Below are positions 49,079 to 57,982 of a stretch of DNA of 64,000 bases, one piece after another (position 1 is the stretch's first letter; the number at the start of each line of letters is the position of its first letter). This stretch comes from Kitasatospora aureofaciens (GTDB taxonomy: Bacteria > Actinomycetota > Actinomycetes > Streptomycetales > Streptomycetaceae): NCBI GenBank assembly GCA_000720845.1, contig JODU01000007.1, forward strand, positions 200,803 through 264,802. The letters run 5' to 3'. A program made the position numbers and the translations under genes. Below the pieces are notes generated by a model. It did not search any database, was not told where the DNA came from, and was given only the letters and a program-made list of their open reading frames with translations.

Positions 49079-50998
49079 TCAGGCCCCGCCGACGGTGAGG
49101 GAGAGCGCGTACAGGGCCGTCGAGGTGAAGTCGTCGGCCGGTTCGACCGTCTGCCAGGCCCGCACGTCGTCGACGTAACCGGCGCCGTGGCCGTCGAACC
49201 GCGACCACTCCTCGCCGTCCGGGGCGAAGGAGCAGGGGCGGCTCCCGTCGAAGGTGTCCGGTTCCTTCAGCAGGTCCGCGTCGTTGGGCCCGTTGACGAC
49301 GGCGCCGCGCAGGATGTCGCCGTGGCCGGTGCGGCTCATGGCCAGGTTGGCGACCTGGTGCTGGGGGCAGTGCGGATAGAGGTCGCCCGCGCCCACGACG
49401 AAGCTGGTGCCCCAGGCGTTCGCCCCGAGGGCCCAGGCCCGTTGCTGCGCGGCGAAGTCGTCATACCGGTGGTCGCCGGTGACACGGGCGTACAGTTCGG
49501 CGGTCGCGAGCAGGCCGAAGGTGTGGGGCACCGCGTCGAAGTCGCTGGGTATGACGCCCGACCGGAAGGGGTCCTCGGCCGCGCGCTTGCGCCCCGTCTC
49601 CACCTGCCGCCTCAGTTCCGCCTCGAGGGCGCTCGCGAGGTCCGCGTCGGGGTCCGCCGAGGTGAGCACGTCGGCGTGGGCGAGGGCGCTGACGTCGGCG
49701 GGGCCCAGGGTGCCCCCGCGCTCCTCGCGCAGAGCCGCGCGGGCCCAGGTGGCCGCCTCGTCGCCCCACCCCGAGGCACGCGAGTCGCCCAGGGCCTGAG
49801 CGCCGCGGGAGAGTTCGACGGCCGCCCATTCCATGTCGTCGCGCCAGGAGTGCTCCTGGTAGTAGTCCGCGGGCGTGGTGGTGACCAGGGCCCCCACGTC
49901 GGGCCGCGTGTCCGCCCGCGCGTAGACGGCGGCCGCCTTGTCCAGCCACCGGCGGGCCTGTTCCGGGTGGTCCTCGGCGTCGGTCTGCGCGGCGAGGGCG
50001 AAGGCCGCGCTCACCCGGCCCGCGAGATTGGGGCTGATGGGGTCCCCGGGTTGGTTGGCGCGGAAGACGGGCCGGTACTTGATCAGGTAGTCGGCGTCCC
50101 CCGGTCGCACGGTGAGCCGGTCGTCCTCCTCCGGCAGCCGCCACACGTCGTGGTCGCCGCGGACCTCCTTGCCGCCGGACCCCAGACCCACCTGTGCGTA
50201 GAGCGTGCCCGTCTCCCCGTCCCACATCCGGTCCAGCCAGCGCAGACCGTGCCGTGCCTCCTCCCGCAGCCCGGGCACCGAGGGGGTGTCGCGGACGGTG
50301 CTCAGCATCTGTGCGACCACGTAGGAGGCCGTGTGCGTGAACTTCAGGAAGTCACCCGCGTCGAACCACCCGCCCGAGACGTCCACGGGACCGCCGACCT
50401 CGGTCAGTTCCGGGTCGGCCGTCGTCCCCTCCGCCGACGTCCCCTCGGCGGCCGAGCCGGTGCGGGCCGGCTCGTAGACGCGGGCCCGCTCGTCGGTCAG
50501 GTGTGAGGGCACCCGCCCGGTCGCGTCGGCCAGTACGTCCTCCCCGTCCCGCTGGGTGCCGAAGAAGCGCACGGTGTCCGCGCGCAGCGGGTCCAGCAGC
50601 TGCCGGGCCGGTGCCACCCGGAAGCGGACCTCCGGGTCCCCGGCCGCACCGGCCAGGCGCAGCCGGTAGGTGCCGGTGCGGTGCAGCGAGGAGAGGTCGA
50701 TCGTGCGCACGGCGGTGTACGTGCTGTTCCAGTCGCCGAGGGAAGGACCGAGGCTGCCGTGCTCGGCCGTGTCGCCGTGCTCGTCGAGCACCTCGAACTC
50801 GGCGTCGGCCAGCGTGTCCCGGTCCCCCATGACATAGGCGAACTTCTTCTCGCCGGACACGTACCCGACCTGGTTGACGCGGATGGCCGCCGGCGCCTCG
50901 TCCCGGCCCGCGGAGCACGCGGTGAGGCAGCAGGCCGCCAGGACGGAAGCGGTCGCGGCCGACACGGTGCGGGCCGACGGCGAGCGGAAGTGGTTCAT
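49079..50998 (-). CDS. Glycoside hydrolase family 9 lipoprotein (cellulase-type)
   Basis: 639 residues. Lipoprotein signal with lipobox LTAC (Cys 28). An N-terminal Ig-like CelD_N domain follows (IRVNQVGYVSGEKKFAYVMG). The GH9 (alpha/alpha)6 barrel runs from about residue 170, with GGWFDAGDFLKFTHTASYVV holding the catalytic Asp pair and NAWGTSFVVGAGDLYPHCPQ late. The general acid is probably the Glu in TVEPADDFTSTALYALSL. GH9 members cleave beta-1,4-glucans or glucosamine oligomers. A Ser/Glu/Thr linker-like repeat (AAEGTSAEGTTADPE) interrupts the barrel near residue 190. Convergent with the TetR gene. Confidence 0.9.
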   Translation of the reverse strand: MNHFRSPSARTVSAATASVLAACCLTACSAGRDEAPAAIRVNQVGYVSGEKKFAYVMGDRDTLADAEFEVLDEHGDTAEHGSLGPSLGDWNSTYTAVRTIDLSSLHRTGTYRLRLAGAAGDPEVRFRVAPARQLLDPLRADTVRFFGTQRDGEDVLADATGRVPSHLTDERARVYEPARTGSAAEGTSAEGTTADPELTEVGGPVDVSGGWFDAGDFLKFTHTASYVVAQMLSTVRDTPSVPGLREEARHGLRWLDRMWDGETGTLYAQVGLGSGGKEVRGDHDVWRLPEEDDRLTVRPGDADYLIKYRPVFRANQPGDPISPNLAGRVSAAFALAAQTDAEDHPEQARRWLDKAAAVYARADTRPDVGALVTTTPADYYQEHSWRDDMEWAAVELSRGAQALGDSRASGWGDEAATWARAALREERGGTLGPADVSALAHADVLTSADPDADLASALEAELRRQVETGRKRAAEDPFRSGVIPSDFDAVPHTFGLLATAELYARVTGDHRYDDFAAQQRAWALGANAWGTSFVVGAGDLYPHCPQHQVANLAMSRTGHGDILRGAVVNGPNDADLLKEPDTFDGSRPCSFAPDGEEWSRFDGHGAGYVDDVRAWQTVEPADDFTSTALYALSLTVGGA

Positions 50999-51134
50999 GG
51001 TGGACAGTCTCCTCGATGCCACCACCGTGCCGCGGGCCGAGGTGCCGGTGGAAGGAGGAACGACGAAGCGGACGTTTGTGCGGGATAGGCTCTGATCCGC
51101 CAGCCCGCCAGGACCGCCACAGGAGGAGTCGGCC

Positions 51135-52352
51135 ATGGGCCCACAGGACCCGCAGCAGGCATCGGTCGCACCGGACACGGCCGAGCGACTCCGGGCGATC
51201 GGCGACGAGTTGTCGGACCGCTTCTACGAGCGGGCCGACGTCGTGCGGACCCTGCTGGTGACGCTGCTCGCCGGTCAGCACTCGCTGGTCCTCGGCCCGC
51301 CGGGAACGGCCAAGTCCGAGCTGGCCCGGGAACTCACCGGCCGGATCACGGGGGCGTCCTACTGGGAGATCCTGCTGTCCAAGTTCACCGCGCCGACGAG
51401 GATGTTCGGGCCCATCGACGTCGCCGCGCTGGCACGCGGGGAGTACCGCCAGGTCTTCGAGGGGCGCGCCACCACCGCGCACGTCGCGTTCATCGACGAG
51501 ATCTTCAAGTGTTCCACGGCGGCGCTCAACGAGACGCTGGGATATCTCAACGAGCGGATCTACCACCCTGAGAGTGGCGGCGAGCCCGTCCACTGTCCCC
51601 TCATCGGCGCGATCACGGCGAGCAACGAGCTGCCCGACGGGGAGGACTCGGCTGCGATCTACGACCGGCTGCTGGTGCGGATCGAGGTCAAGTACCTGGA
51701 GGACCCCTCGAACTTCGCCGCTCTCGTCCGCTCCGCCGTCAGCCGTCCGGCGGCGCCGAAGCGGACCACCGTGGACCTGGCGGCGTTGCGGCACGCCGTG
51801 GCCGAGGCCGTGCCCGCCGTGGAGGTGCCCGACCCGATCGTGGACGCGGTGTGCACGCTGCGGGCCGCCCTGCGCCGCAAGGAGCTGATCGCCTCCGACC
51901 GCCGCTGGCGGCAGGCGGTGGGTCTGCTCCAGGCCTCCGCGTACCTGGACGGGCGCCCCTCGGTCGGTGAGAGCGATCTGTCGATGCTGACCCATGTGCT
52001 GTGGGACTCCCCCGCCCAGCGCCCGACCGTCGAACGCGAGGTGCTGCACCTGGTCAATCCCGACGCCAAGGAGGCCCTCGACCTCGCCGACACCATCGAG
52101 GAGCTGGAGACCCAACTGGACGCGATGGCCGGGCAGTCCCGCGAGGCACTCAGCGAGTGGGTCATCAAGAAGGCCCACAACCAGCTGGCCATGGCGGGCA
52201 AGCGGCTGGAGAGACTGCGCGAGGAGGCGGTGGTCGCGGGCCGCTCCACCACGGCGATCGACCGGGTCACCGGCCGCCAGCGCGCCGTGCGCGCCCGGGT
52301 GCTCACCGAGGCCCTGGGCGTGGACGCGAGCACCGTGCAGGCCCAGCTCTGA
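51135..52352 (+). CDS. MoxR/RavA-type AAA+ ATPase
   Basis: 405 residues. Walker A LGPPGTAKSELAREL near residue 53, Walker B HVAFIDEIFKCSTAALNETL near residue 120, sensor-1 IGAITASNELPDGEDSAAIY, and a C-terminal extension with coiled-coil-like helices (LADTIEELETQLDAMAGQSR). This matches the RavA branch of MoxR chaperones. CAGGAGGAG precedes the ATG. A VWA-domain protein gene starts 20 nt downstream, the usual RavA-ViaA type partner. Together they remodel or insert cofactors into a target complex. Confidence 0.9.
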   Translation: MGPQDPQQASVAPDTAERLRAIGDELSDRFYERADVVRTLLVTLLAGQHSLVLGPPGTAKSELARELTGRITGASYWEILLSKFTAPTRMFGPIDVAALARGEYRQVFEGRATTAHVAFIDEIFKCSTAALNETLGYLNERIYHPESGGEPVHCPLIGAITASNELPDGEDSAAIYDRLLVRIEVKYLEDPSNFAALVRSAVSRPAAPKRTTVDLAALRHAVAEAVPAVEVPDPIVDAVCTLRAALRRKELIASDRRWRQAVGLLQASAYLDGRPSVGESDLSMLTHVLWDSPAQRPTVEREVLHLVNPDAKEALDLADTIEELETQLDAMAGQSREALSEWVIKKAHNQLAMAGKRLERLREEAVVAGRSTTAIDRVTGRQRAVRARVLTEALGVDASTVQAQL

Positions 52353-52372
52353 GCACCGGGCAGGACGGCAGC

Positions 52373-54019
52373 GTGAACGAGGACACGGACGTGGACGGCG
52401 ACGTGGGCGAGGACGGGGCGGCGCGCCGGCTCGGCGTGCTGGCGGACCTGGCCGGGACGTGGCTGGCCCGGTCGGCCGCCGCCACCGTGCGGCACACCGG
52501 AGCCGTGGTCGCGGACCGCTTCGACCGCATCGCCTGGCGCGACACCTACGAACAGTCGCCCGCGCTGCGCGAGTTGGCCGGGGAACTGGCCGAGCGCCAC
52601 GCGCACACCGACGACCTCCTCACCGACGCCTTCCTGGCCGCGTACAAAGCCGCTCCGCGCCTGCGCGAGCCCACCGGGATGGCCCCCTCCCACCTGGTCA
52701 ACCACCGCATCGTGACCGCCCTGCTGGAGTCACCGGACTTCGCCGAGCTGCACCGGGAGACGGCCGGCGACCCGTACGCCGCCGCCATGGCCGTGCTGGC
52801 CCAGGGCACCGCGCTGCGCCGGATGCTGGACGACTCCCGGCCCGCCCGGGACCGGGACGAGCGGGCGGAGCGGGCCCGGCGGGCAGCGGAGGACGCGGCG
52901 GACGCCGTCGCCGGGACACTCCGCCAGGCCGCCGACGAGGCCGACGAGGACGGCACCGTGCCGAGACCGGCGGCCGACGCCGTACGACGGGCGGTCGAGG
53001 ACGCGGAGGACGCCGCGAGACGAGCCGCTTCCGAGGCCGCCCGGTCGTTCGCGATGGCCGTGCCCGGCGTCCGGGCCGCCGCACGCGGTGCGGTGGCGTC
53101 GGCGGCGTCGGCCGCACGGCAGGAGGCGGCCCTGATGCGGGCCTGGGGCGTCGGTTCCGGCGAGCTGGAGCGGATGCCCTTCGACGAGCGCGCCCGGCTG
53201 GCCGAGCGCCTGCGCACCGGCCGGCTCGCCGAGTGGGCCGAACTGATCGGCCGTTTCCGGCAGATGGCGGCCGGGGAGCGGGCCCGCAGGGTGGAGAACG
53301 CCACCGGGGAGCTGATCGGGGTCACGCTGGGCGACGACCTCTCCCGGGTCGTCCCGTCCGAGCTGGCGAACCTCGGACTGCCCGGTCTGCGCGCGGTGTT
53401 CGCCGCGCGCTACGCCGCCGGGGAGCTGATGCTCTACGACAGCCAGGGGGAGCAGGCCACCGGCCGGGGCGCCGTCATCGCGTGCGTGGACACCTCGCAC
53501 TCCATGTACGAGGCGGGGCCCGGCGGCATCACCCGGGAGGCGTGGGCGAAGGCGTGCGCGCTGGCCCTGCTGGACCAGGCCCGCCACGCGGGGCGGGACT
53601 TCGTCGGCATCGTGTTCTCCGCCGCCGACAAGCTCCGTGTCTTCCGCTTCCCGGCCGACCGGCCCGCCGGTCTGGCCCGCACCCTCGACTTCGCGGAGAC
53701 CTTCCTCGGCGGCGGCACCAGCTACCAGCGGCCCCTGTCGGCGGCGGGCGAACTGCTCGAGGAGGAGTTCAACGACGCCGCCCGCACCCGCGGCGACATC
53801 GTGATGCTCACCGACGACGACTGCGGCGTCACCGAGGCGTGGATGCGGAACTGGAACGACGCCAAGCGCCGGCTGGGCTTCCGGGTCTTCGGCGTGGCCA
53901 TCGGCGCCCCGCGCGCCGCGGCGGCCGGATCGGTCCTCGCGGCACTGTGCGACAACCTCCGTTCCGTCGAGGACTTCACCGACGTCCATGCCGCCGCGGA
54001 TCTGTTCCGCGTGATCTGA
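52373..54019 (+). CDS. VWA-domain protein (ViaA-like partner of MoxR ATPase)
   Basis: 548 residues. A helical N-terminal half, with a long Ala/Arg/Glu-rich region (about 160-260) that looks coiled, precedes a C-terminal VWA domain. The MIDAS motif is VIACVDTSHSMYEA (DxSxS-like DTSHS, near residue 373), followed by ALLDQARHAGRDFVGIVFSA and DIVMLTDDDCGVTEAWMRNW (MIDAS Asp). GTG start with AGGA eight nt upstream, 20 nt after the ATPase gene. In E. coli the equivalent pair acts on respiratory complexes; the client here is unknown. Confidence 0.88.
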   Translation: MNEDTDVDGDVGEDGAARRLGVLADLAGTWLARSAAATVRHTGAVVADRFDRIAWRDTYEQSPALRELAGELAERHAHTDDLLTDAFLAAYKAAPRLREPTGMAPSHLVNHRIVTALLESPDFAELHRETAGDPYAAAMAVLAQGTALRRMLDDSRPARDRDERAERARRAAEDAADAVAGTLRQAADEADEDGTVPRPAADAVRRAVEDAEDAARRAASEAARSFAMAVPGVRAAARGAVASAASAARQEAALMRAWGVGSGELERMPFDERARLAERLRTGRLAEWAELIGRFRQMAAGERARRVENATGELIGVTLGDDLSRVVPSELANLGLPGLRAVFAARYAAGELMLYDSQGEQATGRGAVIACVDTSHSMYEAGPGGITREAWAKACALALLDQARHAGRDFVGIVFSAADKLRVFRFPADRPAGLARTLDFAETFLGGGTSYQRPLSAAGELLEEEFNDAARTRGDIVMLTDDDCGVTEAWMRNWNDAKRRLGFRVFGVAIGAPRAAAAGSVLAALCDNLRSVEDFTDVHAAADLFRVI

Positions 54020-54048
54020 CCCGGCCGCCCGGCACCGCGCGCGGGCCG

Positions 54049-54864
54049 TCAGGGCTTGCGGGCCACCGCCCCGTACATCGCGATGTCCTCGTCCCGGATG
54101 CCCTGTTCCCCAGTGCCGTCCGGACGCCACTTGTGGACCTGGACGATGCCCGGCTCGGTCAGCTCCAGCCCCTCGAAGAACTCGTGGGCCTCGTCGATGG
54201 TCCGCAGCCGCATCGGCATGTCGCGGGCCGCGTACTCGCGTGCGACCCGGCCCACCTCCTCGGGGGCGAACTCGGCGGTGCCGATGGTCATGGCCAGGTA
54301 GCTGCCCGCGGGCAGGGGCTCCAGGAGGCGGCGGACGATGCCGACAGCGTCGTCCTCGTCCAGGACGAAGTGGACGATCGCGATCACGGTGAGCGCGACG
54401 GGCTCGGTCAGGTCCAGCGCCTTGCGGAACTCGTCGGATTCGAGGACGGCTTCGGGGTGCTGGAAGTCCGCCTCGATGTACGTCGTGCGGCCCTCGGGCG
54501 TGCTGGACAGCAGCCCCTGCGAGAGGGTGAGGACGATCGGGTCGTTGTCCACGTAGACGACCCGTGAGTCGGGTGCCACCGACTGGGCTATCTCGTGCAG
54601 GTTGGGCGAGGTGGGGATGCCGGTGCCGATGTCGAGGAACTGGCGGATGCCCGCCTCCTCGGCCAGCCAGCGCACCGCGCGGTTCATCCAGTCCCGGTTG
54701 GCGCGCATGTGGACGGGCAGCGCGGGCCATTCCCGGGCCATCGCGTCACCCGCTTCCCGGTCGGCGGGGTAGTAGTCCTTCCCTCCCAGGATGTAGTCGT
54801 AGATCCGGGCCGAGTGCGCGTGCTCGGTGTCGATTCGGTCGGCCGGCCATCCGCTGTCGGACAT
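54049..54864 (-). CDS. SAM-dependent methyltransferase, SAV2177 type
   Basis: 271 residues of the Streptomyces-rich DUF574/SAV2177 family. It begins SDSGWPADRIDTEHAHSARI, then YDYILGGKDYYPADREAGDA, with the SAM motif IRQFLDIGTGIPTSPNLHEI and VVYVDNDPIVLT. Members usually sit beside XRE/DUF5753 regulators, as here (gene immediately upstream, same strand, 56 nt). Substrate unknown; links to morphological differentiation are suspected in the genus. GAGAGGG precedes the ATG. Confidence 0.92.
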   Translation of the reverse strand: MSDSGWPADRIDTEHAHSARIYDYILGGKDYYPADREAGDAMAREWPALPVHMRANRDWMNRAVRWLAEEAGIRQFLDIGTGIPTSPNLHEIAQSVAPDSRVVYVDNDPIVLTLSQGLLSSTPEGRTTYIEADFQHPEAVLESDEFRKALDLTEPVALTVIAIVHFVLDEDDAVGIVRRLLEPLPAGSYLAMTIGTAEFAPEEVGRVAREYAARDMPMRLRTIDEAHEFFEGLELTEPGIVQVHKWRPDGTGEQGIRDEDIAMYGAVARKP

Positions 54865-54920
54865 CGTTCGCCCTCTCCGTCGGGTCGTGCGGTACGGGTC
54901 AACTCTCGGTCGCCAGAGCC

Positions 54921-55796
54921 TCACAGCTCCTTGCGCAGCGCGCCGAGGAGTTCCTCGGTGCCGCGGGCGGGCACCGCCTGGGCGCCCAGGCGGTCCAGGG
55001 CCTCGCGGTAGACCACCACGTCGTCGCGCTTGTCCAGGTAGACGGCGCCCACGAGTCCGCCGAGGTAGACGATGTCGGGGAGTTCGGGGGCCCGGAAGCG
55101 GAAGAGGTCGAAGGCACCGGCGCGCATGGCGGGGTGCGGCCCCCCGGCGAACGGCATGATCTGGAGGGTCACGTGCGGCAGCCGGCCCACCTCGATCAGA
55201 TGGTCCACCTGCTGCCGCATCACGTCGGTGCCACCGACGGGCCAGCGCAGGACCGTTTCGTCCATCACCACCCACAGGCGGGGCGGGGAGGGGCGGGTGA
55301 GGATCTCCTGGCGCCGCATGCGCAGGTCCACCCGCCGCTCGGTGTCCGCGCAGGACGCGTGCGGGTTGCCGGCGCTCAGCAGGGCCCGCGCGTAGGCCGG
55401 GGTCTGCAGCAGTCCGTGCACGAACCCGGTCTCGTAGGCGCGGATGTGCAGGGCCGCCTGCTCCAGGCTCAGGTACGCGGCGAACCAGTCCGGCATGACG
55501 TCGCGGTAGGTGTGCCACCAGCCGCGCTTGTTCGCCTCGCGCGCCGACTTCAGGAAGGTGTCGATCTCCTGCTGGTCGCGGACGCCGTAGACCTGGAGCA
55601 GCTTCTCCACGTCCGGGAGGCGCAGCCGGGCCACCTTGGCCGCCTCCAGCCGGCGGATCGTGGAGTGGCTCACCCCGATCGCCTCTCCGGCCTGCTCGAA
55701 CGTGAGACCCGCGCGGGTGCGCAACTCCTCCAGCTGTCTGCCGAGGATCATCCGCAGCACGGAGGGGGCACCGCCCCAGTCGGTCTCCGCGGTCAC
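54921..55796 (-). CDS. XRE-type helix-turn-helix regulator with DUF5753 domain
   Basis: 291 residues. The XRE HTH is at ~15-75 (LGRQLEELRTRAGLTFEQAG, EAIGVSHSTIRRLEAAKVAR). DUF5753 covers about 100-280, with YLSLEQAALHIRAYETGFVH, GLLQTPAYARALLSAG and MDETVLRWPVGGTDVMRQQV. In Streptomyces these proteins usually pair with a small DUF397 protein (BldB/WhiJ-like systems). No DUF397 gene is present here; a methyltransferase gene takes its place. GAGGAG precedes the GTG start. Confidence 0.93.
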   Translation of the reverse strand: MTAETDWGGAPSVLRMILGRQLEELRTRAGLTFEQAGEAIGVSHSTIRRLEAAKVARLRLPDVEKLLQVYGVRDQQEIDTFLKSAREANKRGWWHTYRDVMPDWFAAYLSLEQAALHIRAYETGFVHGLLQTPAYARALLSAGNPHASCADTERRVDLRMRRQEILTRPSPPRLWVVMDETVLRWPVGGTDVMRQQVDHLIEVGRLPHVTLQIMPFAGGPHPAMRAGAFDLFRFRAPELPDIVYLGGLVGAVYLDKRDDVVVYREALDRLGAQAVPARGTEELLGALRKEL

Positions 55797-56126
55797 ACCG
55801 TCTCCTCTTCGCCGTCCCGCGCCCGGGCCCGGACACGCCAGTCTGTCACGGGCACCGGCCCGCCGCAGGAGGATGCGTCCTGGCAGCTGCAATTTTCAAC
55901 TTGCCGGTTGCGCACGGTTGTTCACGGGTGACACAGTGACTTCACCGCCCCCTGTCCTTCTCGATCCGTGCTTCTCCACCCGCAGCCCCCCTGTCGCGTC
56001 TCTCCACCCCATTTCGCAGCCGATGACCAGGACCGTCCTGTTGGCGACACGTCCCCCACCCTCACGGGACGGTCTCGCACGACAACGTTCTCCTGACGTC
56101 CGTCGCGGCCAAAGGACCCACCCCCC
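55797..56126. other. 330-nt divergent intergenic region
   Basis: No gene or RNA is evident. It separates the XRE gene (minus) from the 156-residue hypothetical gene (plus). AT-richer patches (TGCAATTTTCAACTTGCCGG near 55888) probably hold the XRE promoter. The ribosome site AAAGGAC of the downstream gene lies at its right end. Confidence 0.5.
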
Positions 56127-56597
56127 ATGGACCTGCAGCACACCCGTGATCCACGTCCGTCCGCGGCCATCGTTCGTGACCGCCCGTGCTTGTCCGGCAC
56201 CGTCCGCCCGTCCCGCCGGCGCCCTCCGGACACCGCCCCGCTCAGCCTCCCCGCCGGACTCCACTCCGGCCTGGGGCACGACGCCGTGGGCACCTCCGCG
56301 TCCCACGGCGAACGCATTCTGGCCCGCCTTCCCCGTGCGGGCTGCGTGTTCGCCGACGAGGGACGCTGGTGGTGGATCGTCCCCTCCGGATCCGACATCG
56401 GAGTCGCGTGGCCGTCGAGCGCCCAGTACGTCGTCGGCGACCCGTCCTGGACCCGGGCGCGGCCGGGCGCGATGGCGACCGGTCCGCGTCTGGTCCACGG
56501 CCCCGACGGCGACTCGCCCTACACCGCGCCCATCCCCTTGTACTTCCTCGTCTGCCACCTCGCCGGTGTGCCGCCGCGCTGGTCCCTGGCACCCTGA
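56127..56597 (+). CDS. Hypothetical protein, 156 residues
   Basis: I do not recognise the family. The N-terminal ~55 residues are Arg/Pro/Ser-rich and probably disordered. The rest is more ordered (ILARLPRAGCVFADEGRWWW, IVPSGSDIGVAWPSSAQYVV, PIPLYFLVCHLAGVPPRWSL). The Trp-rich WWWIVPSGSDIGV with the later SPYTAPIPLYFLVCHL resembles small Streptomyces proteins found near XRE/DUF397-type regulators. AAAGGAC precedes the ATG. It is divergent from the XRE gene and convergent with the GH43 gene. Confidence 0.6.
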   Translation: MDLQHTRDPRPSAAIVRDRPCLSGTVRPSRRRPPDTAPLSLPAGLHSGLGHDAVGTSASHGERILARLPRAGCVFADEGRWWWIVPSGSDIGVAWPSSAQYVVGDPSWTRARPGAMATGPRLVHGPDGDSPYTAPIPLYFLVCHLAGVPPRWSLAP

Positions 56598-56618
56598 GCG
56601 GACGGCGGCGCGAGCGCG

Positions 56619-57728
56619 CTACTCGAAGAACTTGAGGCTCCAGCCGGTGTCGCTGGTGGGACCCGGGACGTTGGCGCGGCTGTAGGTGGTCCCGCCCCAC
56701 CAGCAGAAGGTGCCGGTGTACCAGTACCGGTTCTCCCACGCGTACGGCGTCCCCTTGGCGACCGCGTGGAACATCAGCGGGAACCTGGGACCGGCCGGCG
56801 GGCTCGTGGCGATGTCGCCGTCGAGCAGCACGAAGCTGTGGTGCCCCGGCCCGTCGACGTACAGGGTGGGGTCCCAGCCGGCCATCATCGTGGCGCGGTG
56901 GGACCCGAAGAGGCAGCCGTTGGACTTGTACCAGTCCCACACGTACGTGGGGTCGCCGCCGGCCCGCAGCCTCAGGTCGGCCAGGCAGTACTGGTCGCTC
57001 CAGCTGCCGTTGGCGGAGTAGGCGATGTGCAGCTGCCCGTTCGGGTCCTTCACCGGCTCGGGGCCCTCGTTGATGAACGGGTCGCCCACCACCCGCTCCC
57101 AGCTCTCGCGCGGCTGCGAGATGACGTACCGCGCGCCGGTCGGCGCGGTCGGGCTGCTCATCCGCGCGATGTAGAGGTTCTGCTCGACGTTGGTGTCACC
57201 GGCCCAGCCCGACCAGACGAACCACCGCTGCCCCTCGAAGGTGAACAGGGTGCCGTCGATGGCCCACTTGTCGTCCGGCAGCGCCAGTTTCGTCTCGGCC
57301 GTGTACCCGCTGTCGGCGGCGGTGGAGCTGATCACGTACATCCGGTGGGCCGCACCGCGGCCGGCCGAGAAGTAGATGTAGTAGCGGCCGCCGTCCCGCA
57401 CGATCTCGGGGGCCCACACCTCGCCCCGGCCGCGGGAGTCCGACCAGACCTGCCGGGCGGGCGCCGCCGCCAGCGCGGCCGTGGACGCGGCCTGCCGTAC
57501 GGCGATGCCGCCCCCGGTGGACTGCACCGAGACGTAGGTGGCGCCGACCCGGATCACGCTCGGGTCGGCGGCCCGCAGACCGGTCCGGTCCGCCCGCGCG
57601 GGCCCGGCGGAGGACACCACGAGCAGGAGGGCGACGAGGGCGCCGGACAGCAGGGCGGCGACGGCACCGTGAAGGCGGCGGGGAAGTTTCCCGGTCCCGC
57701 TGGCTGGGCTTCCGGTCAGGGGCGGCAT
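56619..57728 (-). CDS. Secreted glycoside hydrolase family 43 protein
   Basis: 369 residues. Signal peptide with HGAVAALLSGALVALLLVVS, cleavage near ARA-DRTG. The five-bladed propeller starts GLRAADPSVIRVGATYVSVQ, with the base Asp in ADPSVI. It continues GEVWAPEIVRDGGRYYIYFS, WAIDGTLFTFEGQRWFVWSG (transition-state Asp) and INEGPEPVKDPNGQLHIAYS (acid Glu). This is the GH43 arabinofuranosidase/arabinanase pattern. GGAGG is three nt from the ATG. It is divergent from the GH64 gene. Confidence 0.9.
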   Translation of the reverse strand: MPPLTGSPASGTGKLPRRLHGAVAALLSGALVALLLVVSSAGPARADRTGLRAADPSVIRVGATYVSVQSTGGGIAVRQAASTAALAAAPARQVWSDSRGRGEVWAPEIVRDGGRYYIYFSAGRGAAHRMYVISSTAADSGYTAETKLALPDDKWAIDGTLFTFEGQRWFVWSGWAGDTNVEQNLYIARMSSPTAPTGARYVISQPRESWERVVGDPFINEGPEPVKDPNGQLHIAYSANGSWSDQYCLADLRLRAGGDPTYVWDWYKSNGCLFGSHRATMMAGWDPTLYVDGPGHHSFVLLDGDIATSPPAGPRFPLMFHAVAKGTPYAWENRYWYTGTFCWWGGTTYSRANVPGPTSDTGWSLKFFE

Positions 57729-57793
57729 GTCCCTCCGCTTCCACGGGCCGTGATGTACATCGATGGAAGTAGGCAGCGGGTCCAGGATCGTAA

Positions 57794-57812
57794 TTGACAG
57801 CGGACATGTCAA
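57794..57812. promoter_or_regulatory. Back-to-back -35 boxes: TTGACA-7-TGTCAA between GH43 and GH64
   Basis: TTGACA (57794-57799) and TGTCAA (57807-57812) form a 6-bp-arm inverted repeat. Each arm is a consensus -35 box for one direction. On the minus strand TTGACA is followed after 17 nt by GATCCT, a fair -10 for the GH43 gene. On the plus strand no convincing -10 follows; another TTGACA at about 57923 lies nearer the GH64 start. It may be an operator as well as a promoter. Confidence 0.4.
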
Positions 57813-57982
57813 TAACCGCATCGCGACGCCCCCTGCGCGCACGGCATCCGGACGTACCGGCCCTTCCCCCGCTTCACCTTCCGAACCTGGAGGGGCTTCT
57901 TCCGATTGATTTCGTTCACCTAGTTGACATGCACAGGGAAGGGCTACAACCCTGCAAGTCCCCCCACACCAAGGAGGACCGT

